From the NCBI GenBank assembly GCA_900540845.1, contig UQHS01000021.1, forward strand, positions 1-29,256: DNA of 29,256 bases, in the 5' to 3' direction. Made by a program: the position numbers and the translations under genes. The notes beneath the pieces are model-generated. The model saw only the letters and a list, made by a program, of their open reading frames with translations. It was not told where the DNA came from and did not search any database. The stretch comes from an uncultured Collinsella sp. Lineage in GTDB: Bacteria; Actinomycetota; Coriobacteriia; Coriobacteriales; Coriobacteriaceae. Shown here in pieces: positions 21,460 through 28,789 of this stretch (within the stretch, counting starts at the first letter, position 1; each line of letters starts with the position of its first letter).

Positions 21460-21504
21460 TTGACGCCCAAGCCGAAAACGCGCACTATGGAACAACCGTT
21501 CCAT
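21460..21504 (+). promoter_or_regulatory. Promoter with palindromic operator candidate
   Basis: TTGACG (21460-21465) and CACTAT (21483-21488) are 17 bases apart. A perfect palindrome ATGGAAC-AACC-GTTCCAT (21487-21504) covers the expected transcription start. This is an arrangement typical of a repressor site. The regulated gene is the small membrane protein starting at 21533. Confidence 0.6.
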
Positions 21505-21532
21505 GCATGTCTCCTCAAGGGAGGAGTTTCGC

Positions 21533-22075
21533 ATGGACCTTTTCATCCAGCAACCTCAAATGCAATATGGGCCGCCTACGCGCGGGGGTGCATGTGCCCC
21601 GGCGATGTCTTGCGGCGCGCCTGATGCGCGGACAGGAGCCGCTGCCCAGGGTGGACGAGATGTCGCTGCCCAGGGCGGGCGGGAGGCTGCTGTACGGGGC
21701 GGATGCGTCACTGCTGGCGTTGCCGGTGAAAATGCCGTGCCCCAGCGCGACCCGGGGGCAGCGTGCACATCGGGATCCACATCCACCCAAGGCCTCGAAT
21801 CCAGCCCATGTTCGATCGCGGGGGAGGCGTACCGGGAGGAGAGGGCGTATGCCGCCCGTCGGCATCGGCACAAGCTCGTGCTGGGCATGCTGCGCACGGT
21901 GGGGGTAATCGTTGCGGTGCCGGTGATCGTGACGCTGGTGTTTGTGGCCTCGTACGCGCTCACCTGCGTGCTTGAGGGGGCGACGCCGGAGGAGCTCGTG
22001 CAGGCACTGAGCGACCTGTGGGAGCAGGCGCTGCGCATCGTGCGGCAGGTGGCGCAGTTTGCGAGTGGGTCGTAG
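21533..22075 (+). CDS. Hypothetical single-pass membrane protein with Gly/Ala-rich N-terminus
   Basis: A protein of 180 residues; the start at 21533 has a strong GGGAGGAG site seven bases upstream. I recognise no family. The N-terminal 95 residues are low-complexity and hydrophilic (Gly, Ala, Pro, Gln, Cys), with an 8-residue tandem repeat AAQGGRDV/AAQGGREA. One strongly hydrophobic helix follows (VGVIVAVPVIVTLVFVASYAL, about residues 120-140), preceded by a very basic segment (ARRHRHK), so by the positive-inside rule the N-terminus should be cytoplasmic. The C-terminal 35 residues (PEELVQALSDLWEQALRIVRQVAQF) look like an amphipathic helix. It lies between rubrerythrin and rmuC and has its own well-formed promoter with a palindrome, so it looks like a regulated real gene. 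Confidence 0.7.
   Translation: MDLFIQQPQMQYGPPTRGGACAPAMSCGAPDARTGAAAQGGRDVAAQGGREAAVRGGCVTAGVAGENAVPQRDPGAACTSGSTSTQGLESSPCSIAGEAYREERAYAARRHRHKLVLGMLRTVGVIVAVPVIVTLVFVASYALTCVLEGATPEELVQALSDLWEQALRIVRQVAQFASGS
21641..21709. repeat. 24-bp tandem coding repeat (two clear copies and one decayed)
   Basis: Units at 21641-21664 and 21665-21688 both begin GCTGCCCAGGG and code AAQGGR plus two residues; a third, diverged unit (GCTGTACGGGGCGG) follows at 21689-21709. It sits in the low-complexity part of the unknown membrane protein. Confidence 0.75.
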
Positions 22076-22130
22076 CTGGTAGTATGGGTGCAGATTACAC
22101 GTGTTGCGTCTAGCGAGAGGCTGGATAGAG

Positions 22131-23489
22131 ATGAATGCAGAGATCTTGGCGGCAATCGCGGCGATCGTGGCGGCGGTCTTCGCGCTGACCGCCTGCGTGG
22201 TGTCCGTGCGTGCGCGCTCGGAGGGCGAAAGCCGGCGACGGGCCTTGGAGCAAGCCGAGGCCGAGGTCGCCCGCGGCAACGAGATGCTTGCGAATGCGCA
22301 GGCGCTGCTCGAGCAGGTGTCGGCGACGGCGCAGGCTTCGCTCACCCAGGCGGCGAGCACCTCGATTGTCGAGCAGCAGCATTTCGAGGCACAGACGCGC
22401 GCATTCGAGCAGCTCGGTGCGCGGGTCGACGGTGTCCGTCGAGAGACCTCGCAACAACTCGACCGCAATCGCGATGTGGTCGACACGCGCCTGGAAGAGG
22501 TTCGCAAAACAGTCGATGGGCAGCTGGGGGCGATTCGTCTGGACAACGAGCGAAAGCTTGAGTCCATCCGCTCGACGGTGGACGAAAAGCTCACGGTCAC
22601 GCTCAACGACCGGCTGGGCGCCTCGTTCAAGCAGGTGAGCGATCAGCTCGAAGCCGTCTACCGAGGGCTGGGCGACATGCAAAACATCGCGTCCGGCGTG
22701 GGCGATCTCAAGCGCGTCCTGTCCAACGTCAAGACGCGCGGCATCTTGGGTGAAGTTCAGCTGGGCGCAATCCTCGCAGACATCATGGCGCCCGAGCAAT
22801 ATGCGGAAAACATCGCCACCAAGCCGGGCAGCTCGGAGCGCGTCGAATTTGCCGTGAAGTTGCCCGTCGAGCAGGGCGACCCCATCTGGCTGCCCATAGA
22901 CTCCAAGTTCCCGGGGGACACCTATGAGCATCTGCGCGATGCCATGGACGCCGGCGACTCGGATGCCATCGCGGCCTCTCGCAAGGCCTTGGAGCAGGTG
23001 ATCAAGCTCGAGGCGAAAGACATCTCATCCAAGTACCTGAGCGTCCCGCACACCACGAACTTCGCGATCATGTTTTTGCCGTTTGAGGGCCTGTATGCCG
23101 AGGTCGTCGACCGTCCGGGGCTCATCGAGTGCCTGCAGCGCGACTACCAGGTAAACGTCGCCGGTCCGTCGACCATGGCCGTTATCCTCAACAGCCTGCA
23201 GATGAGCTATCAGACCTTCGCGTTTCAGCGTAGGGCAGACGAGATCCAGCGCGTGCTGAGTGCGGTCAAGGCCGAGTTCCCCAAGTACCAGGCCGAGCTG
23301 CGCCGCGCGCTCAAGCAGATTGAGACCGCCGGAAAGACGGTCGACGGCATCATCAACACGCGCACCAACGTCATCGAGCGCAAGCTCAACAGCGTCACGG
23401 CGCTGGAGGACGATGCGCAGGCGGCCGAGCTTTTGGGAATTGAGCAGCCCGAGCCCAAGCTTTTGGACGACGAGACGGAAGACCGGTAG
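22131..23489 (+). CDS. rmuC: DNA recombination protein RmuC
   Basis: A protein of 452 residues; ATG 22131 is chosen over GTG 22101 because it puts the membrane anchor at the N-terminus, as in other RmuC proteins. Residues 5-25 (ILAAIAAIVAAVFALTACVV) are the anchor, 30-190 a long coiled-coil (many Glu, Gln, Arg heptads). The RmuC nuclease-like domain spans about 190-420, with TRGILGEVQLGAIL, VEFAVKLP, WLPIDSKFPGDTYEHL and LPFEGLYAEVV. The core is related to PD-(D/E)XK nucleases (IDSKFP region). In E. coli, RmuC limits inversions at short inverted repeats. That is notable in a genome region with many palindromes. It is followed 92 bp later by nth. Confidence 0.94.
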   Translation: MNAEILAAIAAIVAAVFALTACVVSVRARSEGESRRRALEQAEAEVARGNEMLANAQALLEQVSATAQASLTQAASTSIVEQQHFEAQTRAFEQLGARVDGVRRETSQQLDRNRDVVDTRLEEVRKTVDGQLGAIRLDNERKLESIRSTVDEKLTVTLNDRLGASFKQVSDQLEAVYRGLGDMQNIASGVGDLKRVLSNVKTRGILGEVQLGAILADIMAPEQYAENIATKPGSSERVEFAVKLPVEQGDPIWLPIDSKFPGDTYEHLRDAMDAGDSDAIAASRKALEQVIKLEAKDISSKYLSVPHTTNFAIMFLPFEGLYAEVVDRPGLIECLQRDYQVNVAGPSTMAVILNSLQMSYQTFAFQRRADEIQRVLSAVKAEFPKYQAELRRALKQIETAGKTVDGIINTRTNVIERKLNSVTALEDDAQAAELLGIEQPEPKLLDDETEDR

Positions 23490-23499
23490 GACCTGCGGC

Positions 23500-23548
23500 G
23501 TGCGGACGCCCGCGGGCCTTGCAAAGACCGCAACGTGGGCGTTCGCAC
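23500..23548. other. Imperfect long hairpin between rmuC and nth
   Basis: GTGCGGACGCCC (23500-23511) and GGGCGTTCGCAC (23537-23548) pair with one mismatch around a 25-nt loop. No T-run follows. It may be a 3'-end structure of the rmuC message. Confidence 0.45.
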
Positions 23549-23581
23549 GATTAACCTGCCGATATGATGTGAGGAGCGTAC

Positions 23582-24244
23582 ATGCCACGAGAGACAAATG
23601 CGGCCAAAAGGGAGCGCGCAATCGAGACGTGCCGGCGCTTGAATGAACGGTACGGCCCGGTGGAGTGCTTCCTCGACCATGAGACGCCGTTCAGGCTCGT
23701 GATCGCGGTGTTGCTGTCGGCCCAGACAACGGATGCCCAGGTGAACAAGGTCACGCCGGAGCTGTTCCGCCGCTGGCCGACGCCTGAGGCGATGGCGGGC
23801 GCGACATACGAGGAGCTGTCCGGGGTCATCAAGTCGCTCGGGTTCTACAAAACCAAGGCGAAGCACTGCATCGAGTGCGCGCAGATGATCGTGGCAGACT
23901 ACGGCGGGGTTGTTCCATGCGAGATGAAAGAGCTCGTGAAGCTGCCCGGCGTAGGACGCAAGACGGCGAACATCGTCCTGAACGTGGGCTATGGCATCGT
24001 GGACGGCATCGCCGTGGATACGCACGTGAACCGCATCGCGCACAGGCTCAAGCTGTCGCCCAAGACGCATGAGAAAGAGCCGCTCAAAACCGAGCAGGAC
24101 TTGCTCAAGATCTTGCCGCGCGAGTACTGGAACGATGTCAATCATCAGTGGATCATGCTCGGCCGCGAGATTTGCGACGCGCGAAAGCCGCGCTGTGGAG
24201 AGTGCCCGCTCTCAGATATCTGCCCGAGCGCCAAGCTGGGGTAG
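23582..24244 (+). CDS. nth: Endonuclease III (Nth), DNA glycosylase/AP lyase
   Basis: A protein of 220 residues with GAGGAG before the ATG. The HhH motif LPGVGRKTANIVLN carries the catalytic Lys127; Asp146 in VDTHVNRIAHRL is the second catalytic residue. LLSAQTTDAQVN and GFYKTKAKH are family motifs. The C-terminal [4Fe-4S] loop is complete, with C-x6-C-x2-C-x5-C spacing (CDARKPRCGECPLSDIC). It removes oxidised pyrimidines and cleaves abasic sites in base excision repair. It is intact, unlike the clusterless MutY-like protein 3 kb upstream. It is followed by a terminator-like hairpin and mfd. Confidence 0.97.
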   Translation: MPRETNAAKRERAIETCRRLNERYGPVECFLDHETPFRLVIAVLLSAQTTDAQVNKVTPELFRRWPTPEAMAGATYEELSGVIKSLGFYKTKAKHCIECAQMIVADYGGVVPCEMKELVKLPGVGRKTANIVLNVGYGIVDGIAVDTHVNRIAHRLKLSPKTHEKEPLKTEQDLLKILPREYWNDVNHQWIMLGREICDARKPRCGECPLSDICPSAKLG

Positions 24245-24267
24245 GATAGGCACAGCAAACGTGAACG

Positions 24268-24306
24268 CACCGACCCGCTCAAAACCCTTTGGGCGGGTAT
24301 TCGGTG
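24268..24306 (+). terminator. Terminator-like hairpin between nth and mfd
   Basis: An outer CACCG/CGGTG and an inner ACCCGC/GCGGGT stem form an interrupted hairpin ending just before the mfd ribosome binding site; only TTT follows. Termination is likely partial, so nth and mfd may be partly co-transcribed. Confidence 0.5.
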
Positions 24307-24321
24307 TTTGAAGGGAAGCCT

Positions 24322-27300
24322 ATGCTCATTCACCGCATCGCCGCGCAGCTGTATACCGCCGGCGCGCTCCAGGATATCGACGTCGCGCTGACGGCGGGGG
24401 AGGACGCCACGCTGGCGATTTCGCAGTCGGGGCGCACGCTGGCGGTCGCCGCGCAGTTTGCGCGCCGCCCTCGCCCCACGGTTTACATCGTTTCCGGCGA
24501 GGACGCGGCCGATCGCGCCGCGCGCGCCATCGCCGCATACGCAGGCGCCGATCGCGTCGCGCGCTTCCCCGAGCGCAAGGACTATCCCTGGAAAAACCAG
24601 GAGCCCGACGATGCCGTGGTCGCGACGCGCTGCTCCGCCCTTGCGCGCATCGCTCAGGGCGATTCGTGCATCATGGTCGCCTCGGCGCGCTCCCTGCTGC
24701 GGTGTGTTCCTCCGCTGGAGAGCCGCTACTGGGCGTCGCGCACGTATTCGGTGGGCGACGAGGTCGCGTTTGAACGCGTGCCCGAGCAGTTGGTTGCCAT
24801 GGGCTACACCCGCTCCGATGCGGCTGACGCGCCGGGTATGTTCCGCGTGCTTGGAGACACGGTCGACATCTGGGCGGCGCAGGCGACGGCGCCGGTTCGC
24901 ATCGAGTTTTTCGGCGATGAGATTGACCGTATTCGTCTGATGGTCGCTTCGACGGGCCAGACCATCGGCGACGAGGAATTGGTGGAGATCGCCCCCGTAC
25001 GCGAGCTCGCGCTCACCGACGATGCGGTGAAGCGTATCTCCGCGGCCCTGTACCTCCCCGCGCAAGACGATACGGAGCTGGCGGCCCTGCTCGAGCTGGT
25101 GAAGGCGCGGGTGGTCACGCCAGAGCTCGAGCGGTTCCTGCCGTTGCTCTATGGGGAGACGGTGAGCCCGCTCGCCCATGTCCACCCCAGCGCGCTGGTG
25201 ATTTTATCCGAGCCGCGTTCGCTGTTCGACGACTGCTCGCGTGCCTACGAGGACCTCGAGCGACGCGCCTCGGACGCAAAGATCACGCGTCTCGACGGCC
25301 TGTATGTCCGCCCGCAGGAGCTCGACTTCGGCCGTCAGCAGCGTCTGAATTACGTGAGCCTCATCCGGGCGGGAGGCGCCGTCACGGCTGAGCTCAAGAT
25401 CGAGCAGCCGGCGTTGGCCGGTTCGGACAACCGGTTTATCAGCCGCATCCAGGAGGTCGTCAACAACCGCTTCGCCTGCGTCTTCGCGATTCCCGATCGC
25501 GGCGCGCGCGAGTCGATGGAGCTCACCTTCACCGACGAGGGCATTCCGTTTGAGGAATCGCTGCAGGCGGCCCCTGAAAACGCCGGCGCCGTGGGCGGCC
25601 CAGACGTGTGCGTCGAGCTGCTCAAGCGCGATGTCGATGCGCTGAACGCCCGCGGTATCGATGAGGGCGGGGCGCATGTGGTCCCCACGATCACCCGCGG
25701 CCGCATGACGTTCGTCGACGCGCCCATCCCCTCGGGCGTGGTGATCCCCGAGGCCCATCTCGCCGTATTCAGCCTCGCGGACCTCAACTCGCGTATGGAC
25801 GGTCGACGCGGCCGCCCGCGCCGCCGCGTCGACATCACGGAGGTGACCTTCCCCTTCAAGCCCGGCGATTACGTCGTCCACAGCACCCACGGCGTCGCCC
25901 TGTTCTCCGAGATCGTCCGTCAGGAGGTCGCAGGCAAGGAACGCGATTACTTCCTGCTGGAGTACGCGGGCGCGGACAAGCTGTACGTGCCGCTCGAGCA
26001 GGTCGACCGCATCACGCGCTACGTCGGGCCCGATGGCGACAACCCGCGGCTCACGCGCCTCAACACCGCCGACTGGAGTCGCGCCACCACAAAGGCGCGC
26101 AAGAGCGCCAAGAAACTGGCGTTTGACCTGGTCGATCTGTATACGCGACGCAGCTCGATAACGGGGTTCGCCTTTGGTCCAGACAGCGCGAGCCAGGTCG
26201 AGATGGAGGAGAGCTTCCCGTACGACGAGACGCGCGACCAGCTCGACGCCATCGCCGACATCAAGGCCGACATGGAATCGACCAAGCCCATGGACCGCCT
26301 GCTGTGTGGTGACGTGGGTTTTGGCAAGACCGAGGTCGCCCTGCGTGCCGCGTTCAAGTGTGTGGACGGTGGGCGCCAGGTTATGGTGCTGTGCCCCACC
26401 ACCATTTTGGCCCAGCAGCATTTCGAGACGTTCTTCGAGCGCTTCGCCCCGTTTGGCGTTGAGGTCGAGGTCCTGTCGCGATTCCGCACGCCGGTCCAAC
26501 AGCGCCGCGCGCTCGCCGCGTTCGCGGAAGGGCGCGTCGACGTGCTCATCGGAACGCATCGCCTGCTCTCGGCAGACGTGAACCCGCATGAGCTCGGCCT
26601 CGTCATCATCGACGAGGAGCAGCGCTTCGGTGTTCAGCACAAAGAGCAGCTCAAGAACATGCGCGAGCAGATCGACGTGCTCACCCTCTCGGCGACGCCC
26701 ATCCCGCGCACCATGCAGATGGCCATGAGCGGCGTGCGCGACATGAGCCTGATCACCACGCCACCGACGGGGCGCCGGCCGGTCGCGGTGCATGTGGGCG
26801 AGTACGACCCCGATGTGGTGAGCGCCGCCATCCGGCTTGAGATCGGTCGCGGCGGTCAGGTGTATTACGTCTCCAATCGCGTGAAGACTATCGATGACGC
26901 GGTCGAACGCGTGCTCGAGGCGGCGCCCGAGGCCCGCATCGGCGTGGCGCACGGTAAGATGAGCCCGCGCGAGGTCGAGGACGTGATGGTTCAATTCGCC
27001 ACCAAGAAGATCGACGTCCTCATCGCCACCACCATCGTGGAGAGCGGCATCGACAACTCAAGTGCCAACACGCTCATCATCGAGGACTCCCAGCGACTGG
27101 GCTTGGCGCAGCTGTACCAGCTCAAGGGACGCGTGGGGCGTTCGGCGACGCAGGCGTACGCGTACTTTATGTTCCCGGGGGAGCTGCCGTTGACGGAGGA
27201 GGCGACGGCGCGCCTGACGGCGCTTTCGGAGTTCCAGGACCTTGGCAGTGGTATGCGCATCGCCATGCGCGACCTCGAGATTCGCGGCGCGGGTTCGTTG

Positions 27301-27906
27301 GTTGGTGCCGAGCAGCACGGCAATCTGTCGAGCGTGGGCTTTGACCTGTTTACGCAGATGCTTGGACAGGCGGTCGCCGAGGCACGCGGCGAGGGCGGCA
27401 GCGACCTCGAGCAGGCGACCGTGGGGATCAACTTGCCGGCCGATTTCTTCCTTGCAGAGGAATACGTCCCGGCGGTCGATAAGCGTGTCTTGGTGTATCG
27501 CAAGCTGGCTGCAGCGGATATGCTCGAGCAGGTCGATGAGCTGCAAGAGGAGTGCGAGGAGACATTTGGTGCCCTACCCGAGGCGGCGCTGAACCTGTTC
27601 GATCGCACGCGTATCCGCATCCGTGCCGATCGTTTGGGGTTGGAGAGCGTGGCCCTTGTGGCGGGCAAGCTCACCTACCAGGGCGTGGACGTGCCCAAGG
27701 GCGTGGCGTTCGAGCTGCGCACCAAGCTGGGCGCCATCGCGTTTCCCAAGACGCGCAAGTTCACGGTGCCATATAAGACGGGTGCGGGGAGCGGCAGCGG
27801 TATCGGGCGCGGTATCAACGCCGACGTGGCAAACGGCGGCGTGGGCCCCGTTCAGGCAGCTTTGGGCATCCTGACGCAGCTCGGCCCCTCCGGCGACGAC
27901 GACTAG
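24322..27906 (+). CDS. mfd: Transcription-repair coupling factor Mfd
   Basis: A protein of 1194 residues from ATG 24322 (AAGGGA upstream; a longer TTG frame lacks support). The order of domains is standard. A UvrB-like N-terminal part includes FPERKDYPW and GDTVDIW (to about 350). The RNA polymerase-interacting CarD-like domain is at about 508-565 (KPGDYVVHSTHGVALF). The SF2 translocase has Walker A GDVGFGKTE (about 663-671), DEEQRFG (about 762), SATPIPRTM, and motif VI QLKGRVGRS. The C-terminal TRCF domain spans about 1040-1150. It removes stalled RNA polymerase at lesions and recruits UvrA. The C-terminus ends in a Gly/Ser-rich stretch. It forms the end of a run of repair genes with rmuC and nth. 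Confidence 0.97.
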   Translation: MLIHRIAAQLYTAGALQDIDVALTAGEDATLAISQSGRTLAVAAQFARRPRPTVYIVSGEDAADRAARAIAAYAGADRVARFPERKDYPWKNQEPDDAVVATRCSALARIAQGDSCIMVASARSLLRCVPPLESRYWASRTYSVGDEVAFERVPEQLVAMGYTRSDAADAPGMFRVLGDTVDIWAAQATAPVRIEFFGDEIDRIRLMVASTGQTIGDEELVEIAPVRELALTDDAVKRISAALYLPAQDDTELAALLELVKARVVTPELERFLPLLYGETVSPLAHVHPSALVILSEPRSLFDDCSRAYEDLERRASDAKITRLDGLYVRPQELDFGRQQRLNYVSLIRAGGAVTAELKIEQPALAGSDNRFISRIQEVVNNRFACVFAIPDRGARESMELTFTDEGIPFEESLQAAPENAGAVGGPDVCVELLKRDVDALNARGIDEGGAHVVPTITRGRMTFVDAPIPSGVVIPEAHLAVFSLADLNSRMDGRRGRPRRRVDITEVTFPFKPGDYVVHSTHGVALFSEIVRQEVAGKERDYFLLEYAGADKLYVPLEQVDRITRYVGPDGDNPRLTRLNTADWSRATTKARKSAKKLAFDLVDLYTRRSSITGFAFGPDSASQVEMEESFPYDETRDQLDAIADIKADMESTKPMDRLLCGDVGFGKTEVALRAAFKCVDGGRQVMVLCPTTILAQQHFETFFERFAPFGVEVEVLSRFRTPVQQRRALAAFAEGRVDVLIGTHRLLSADVNPHELGLVIIDEEQRFGVQHKEQLKNMREQIDVLTLSATPIPRTMQMAMSGVRDMSLITTPPTGRRPVAVHVGEYDPDVVSAAIRLEIGRGGQVYYVSNRVKTIDDAVERVLEAAPEARIGVAHGKMSPREVEDVMVQFATKKIDVLIATTIVESGIDNSSANTLIIEDSQRLGLAQLYQLKGRVGRSATQAYAYFMFPGELPLTEEATARLTALSEFQDLGSGMRIAMRDLEIRGAGSLVGAEQHGNLSSVGFDLFTQMLGQAVAEARGEGGSDLEQATVGINLPADFFLAEEYVPAVDKRVLVYRKLAAADMLEQVDELQEECEETFGALPEAALNLFDRTRIRIRADRLGLESVALVAGKLTYQGVDVPKGVAFELRTKLGAIAFPKTRKFTVPYKTGAGSGSGIGRGINADVANGGVGPVQAALGILTQLGPSGDDD

Positions 27907-27922
27907 AGTCCAACCCCGCCCT

Positions 27923-28018
27923 GTGTAATTTGGGGACGGGTGCAGAATTACACATCGGGACGGGTGCTGGATCGGTCTAATTTGGGTAATTTGGGGACGA
28001 GTGCAGGATTGCGTATCG
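27923..28018. repeat. REP-like repeat: two 33-bp copies, one palindromic
   Basis: Copy 1 (27925-27957) and copy 2 (27986-28018) start GTAATTTGGGGACG and match at 28 of 33 positions; every difference is a transition. Copy 1 lies in a hairpin GTGTAATT (27923-27930) / AATTACAC (27946-27953); the changes in copy 2 destroy the pairing. A related GGGTGCAGATTACACGTG occurs at 22086-22103 before rmuC. Confidence 0.7.
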
Positions 28019-28061
28019 CGACCTGCGGTCTTCTTGACCACCGCGCCTGCAATCGCTCAAA

Positions 28062-28080
28062 GGGGAGGCAAAACCTCCCC
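28062..28080. terminator. Hairpin downstream of mfd
   Basis: GGGGAGG (28062-28068) and CCTCCCC (28074-28080) with a 5-nt loop; A-rich sequence follows on the plus strand, so it lacks the T-run of a strong mfd terminator. Confidence 0.45.
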
Positions 28081-28098
28081 AAAACTTCACTTTGGCTT

Positions 28099-28129
28099 AA
28101 AAAAGAACCCGGCCTCCTTTGGGGCCGGG
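28099..28129 (-). terminator. Intrinsic terminator of the ferredoxin gene
   Basis: On the minus strand the stem CCCGGCC/GGCCGGG (28123-28129 with 28108-28114) is followed by TTC and six T (28104-28099). It lies about 55 bases past the ferredoxin stop codon. Confidence 0.9.
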
Positions 28130-28183
28130 CACCTGTTGGTTTGCTGAGATTGAGTTGAAATCGCAGCTTACGAAAGGCCGGAA

Positions 28184-28369
28184 CTAGTCCTCAGCGATCT
28201 CGGTGATAGCGCCAGCGGGGCAAGCGTCCTGGCAGGCGCCGCAGGCCACGCAGGAATCCTCGTCGGCAACGGTGGCGACGTCGTTCAGCTCGAGAACGCC
28301 GGCAGGGCAAGCGTCAACGCAAACGCCGCAAGCGATGCACTCGTCAGCATCAATAATCGGGTGAGCCAT
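28184..28369 (-). CDS. Two-[4Fe-4S] ferredoxin
   Basis: A protein of 61 residues. The start at 28369 has a perfect GAGGAGG site and gives the usual length; an upstream in-frame extension has no support. Two cluster motifs are present: CIACGVCVDACP and CVACGACQDACP (each CxxCxxCxxxCP), so it binds two low-potential [4Fe-4S] clusters. It serves as an electron carrier, probably for pyruvate:ferredoxin oxidoreductase, hydrogenase or Rnf-type enzymes in a fermenting anaerobe; its partners are not in this window. It is monocistronic with a strong terminator and diverges from dnaK. Confidence 0.97.
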   Translation of the reverse strand: MAHPIIDADECIACGVCVDACPAGVLELNDVATVADEDSCVACGACQDACPAGAITEIAED

Positions 28370-28789
28370 GGTAAACCTCCTCAGTTGCGCCCGGTGCCAT
28401 AGGCGAAGAGGCAACGGGTCTATGTCAAAAAGAAAGATACCACGGGCGCACCCCAATGCAAGGTCTTACAAAGGGCAAAGCAAACCGTTCACCGAGTTAG
28501 CCAAGGATAACCGCTACGGTGGGGGGCGACGCGCTCACGCGTATTGCGCATCTTGTGTGCACGCCGCAGGTCTGCAGCTGGTCTTCAATCCCCGCAAGGC
28601 GTGAGAAACCCCAGTTAGCGACTGCTTTAGCCAATCTTAAGCCGAGAAAAATAGGAAATCTTATATGAATTGACTTAGATTTTGTATAAGCAATCCCATA
28701 AGGGGATACACTATGCCATGAACAAACCGCGAAAGCGCCGCGGCAATCGCCAAGCGCGCGCAACGCAACCCAAGGAAGGGAAGTACACA
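28370..28789. other. Divergent regulatory region between ferredoxin and dnaK
   Basis: About 420 bases without a supported gene; a 78-codon plus-strand frame starting at 28368 is antisense to the ferredoxin start and has no convincing ribosome binding site. The right part (28640-28715) is AT-rich and should hold the dnaK promoter: TTGACT (28670-28675), TTGTAT (28682-28687) and GATACACTAT (28705-28714) are present, but no pair has ideal spacing. I find no CIRCE palindrome (HrcA site) and no clear HAIR element (HspR site). Confidence 0.5.

Noticed and set aside
21487..21504. LexA/SOS box at the ATGGAAC palindrome
   Set aside because: It has GTTCC rather than the GAAC...GTTC core spacing of Gram-positive LexA sites, so I call it only an unidentified operator candidate.
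25204..26994. 596-codon minus-strand frame within mfd
   Set aside because: It is antisense to conserved helicase motifs of Mfd; composition (His/Arg/Gly-rich) is typical of a shadow frame.
28368..28604. 78-codon plus-strand frame diverging from ferredoxin
   Set aside because: It begins within the antisense of the ferredoxin start and ribosome binding site, has no convincing ribosome binding site of its own, and shows no recognisable domain.
28640..28715. HspR (HAIR) or HrcA (CIRCE) site before dnaK
   Set aside because: TTGACTTA and TATAAGCAA look loosely symmetrical but do not match either consensus in sequence or spacing.
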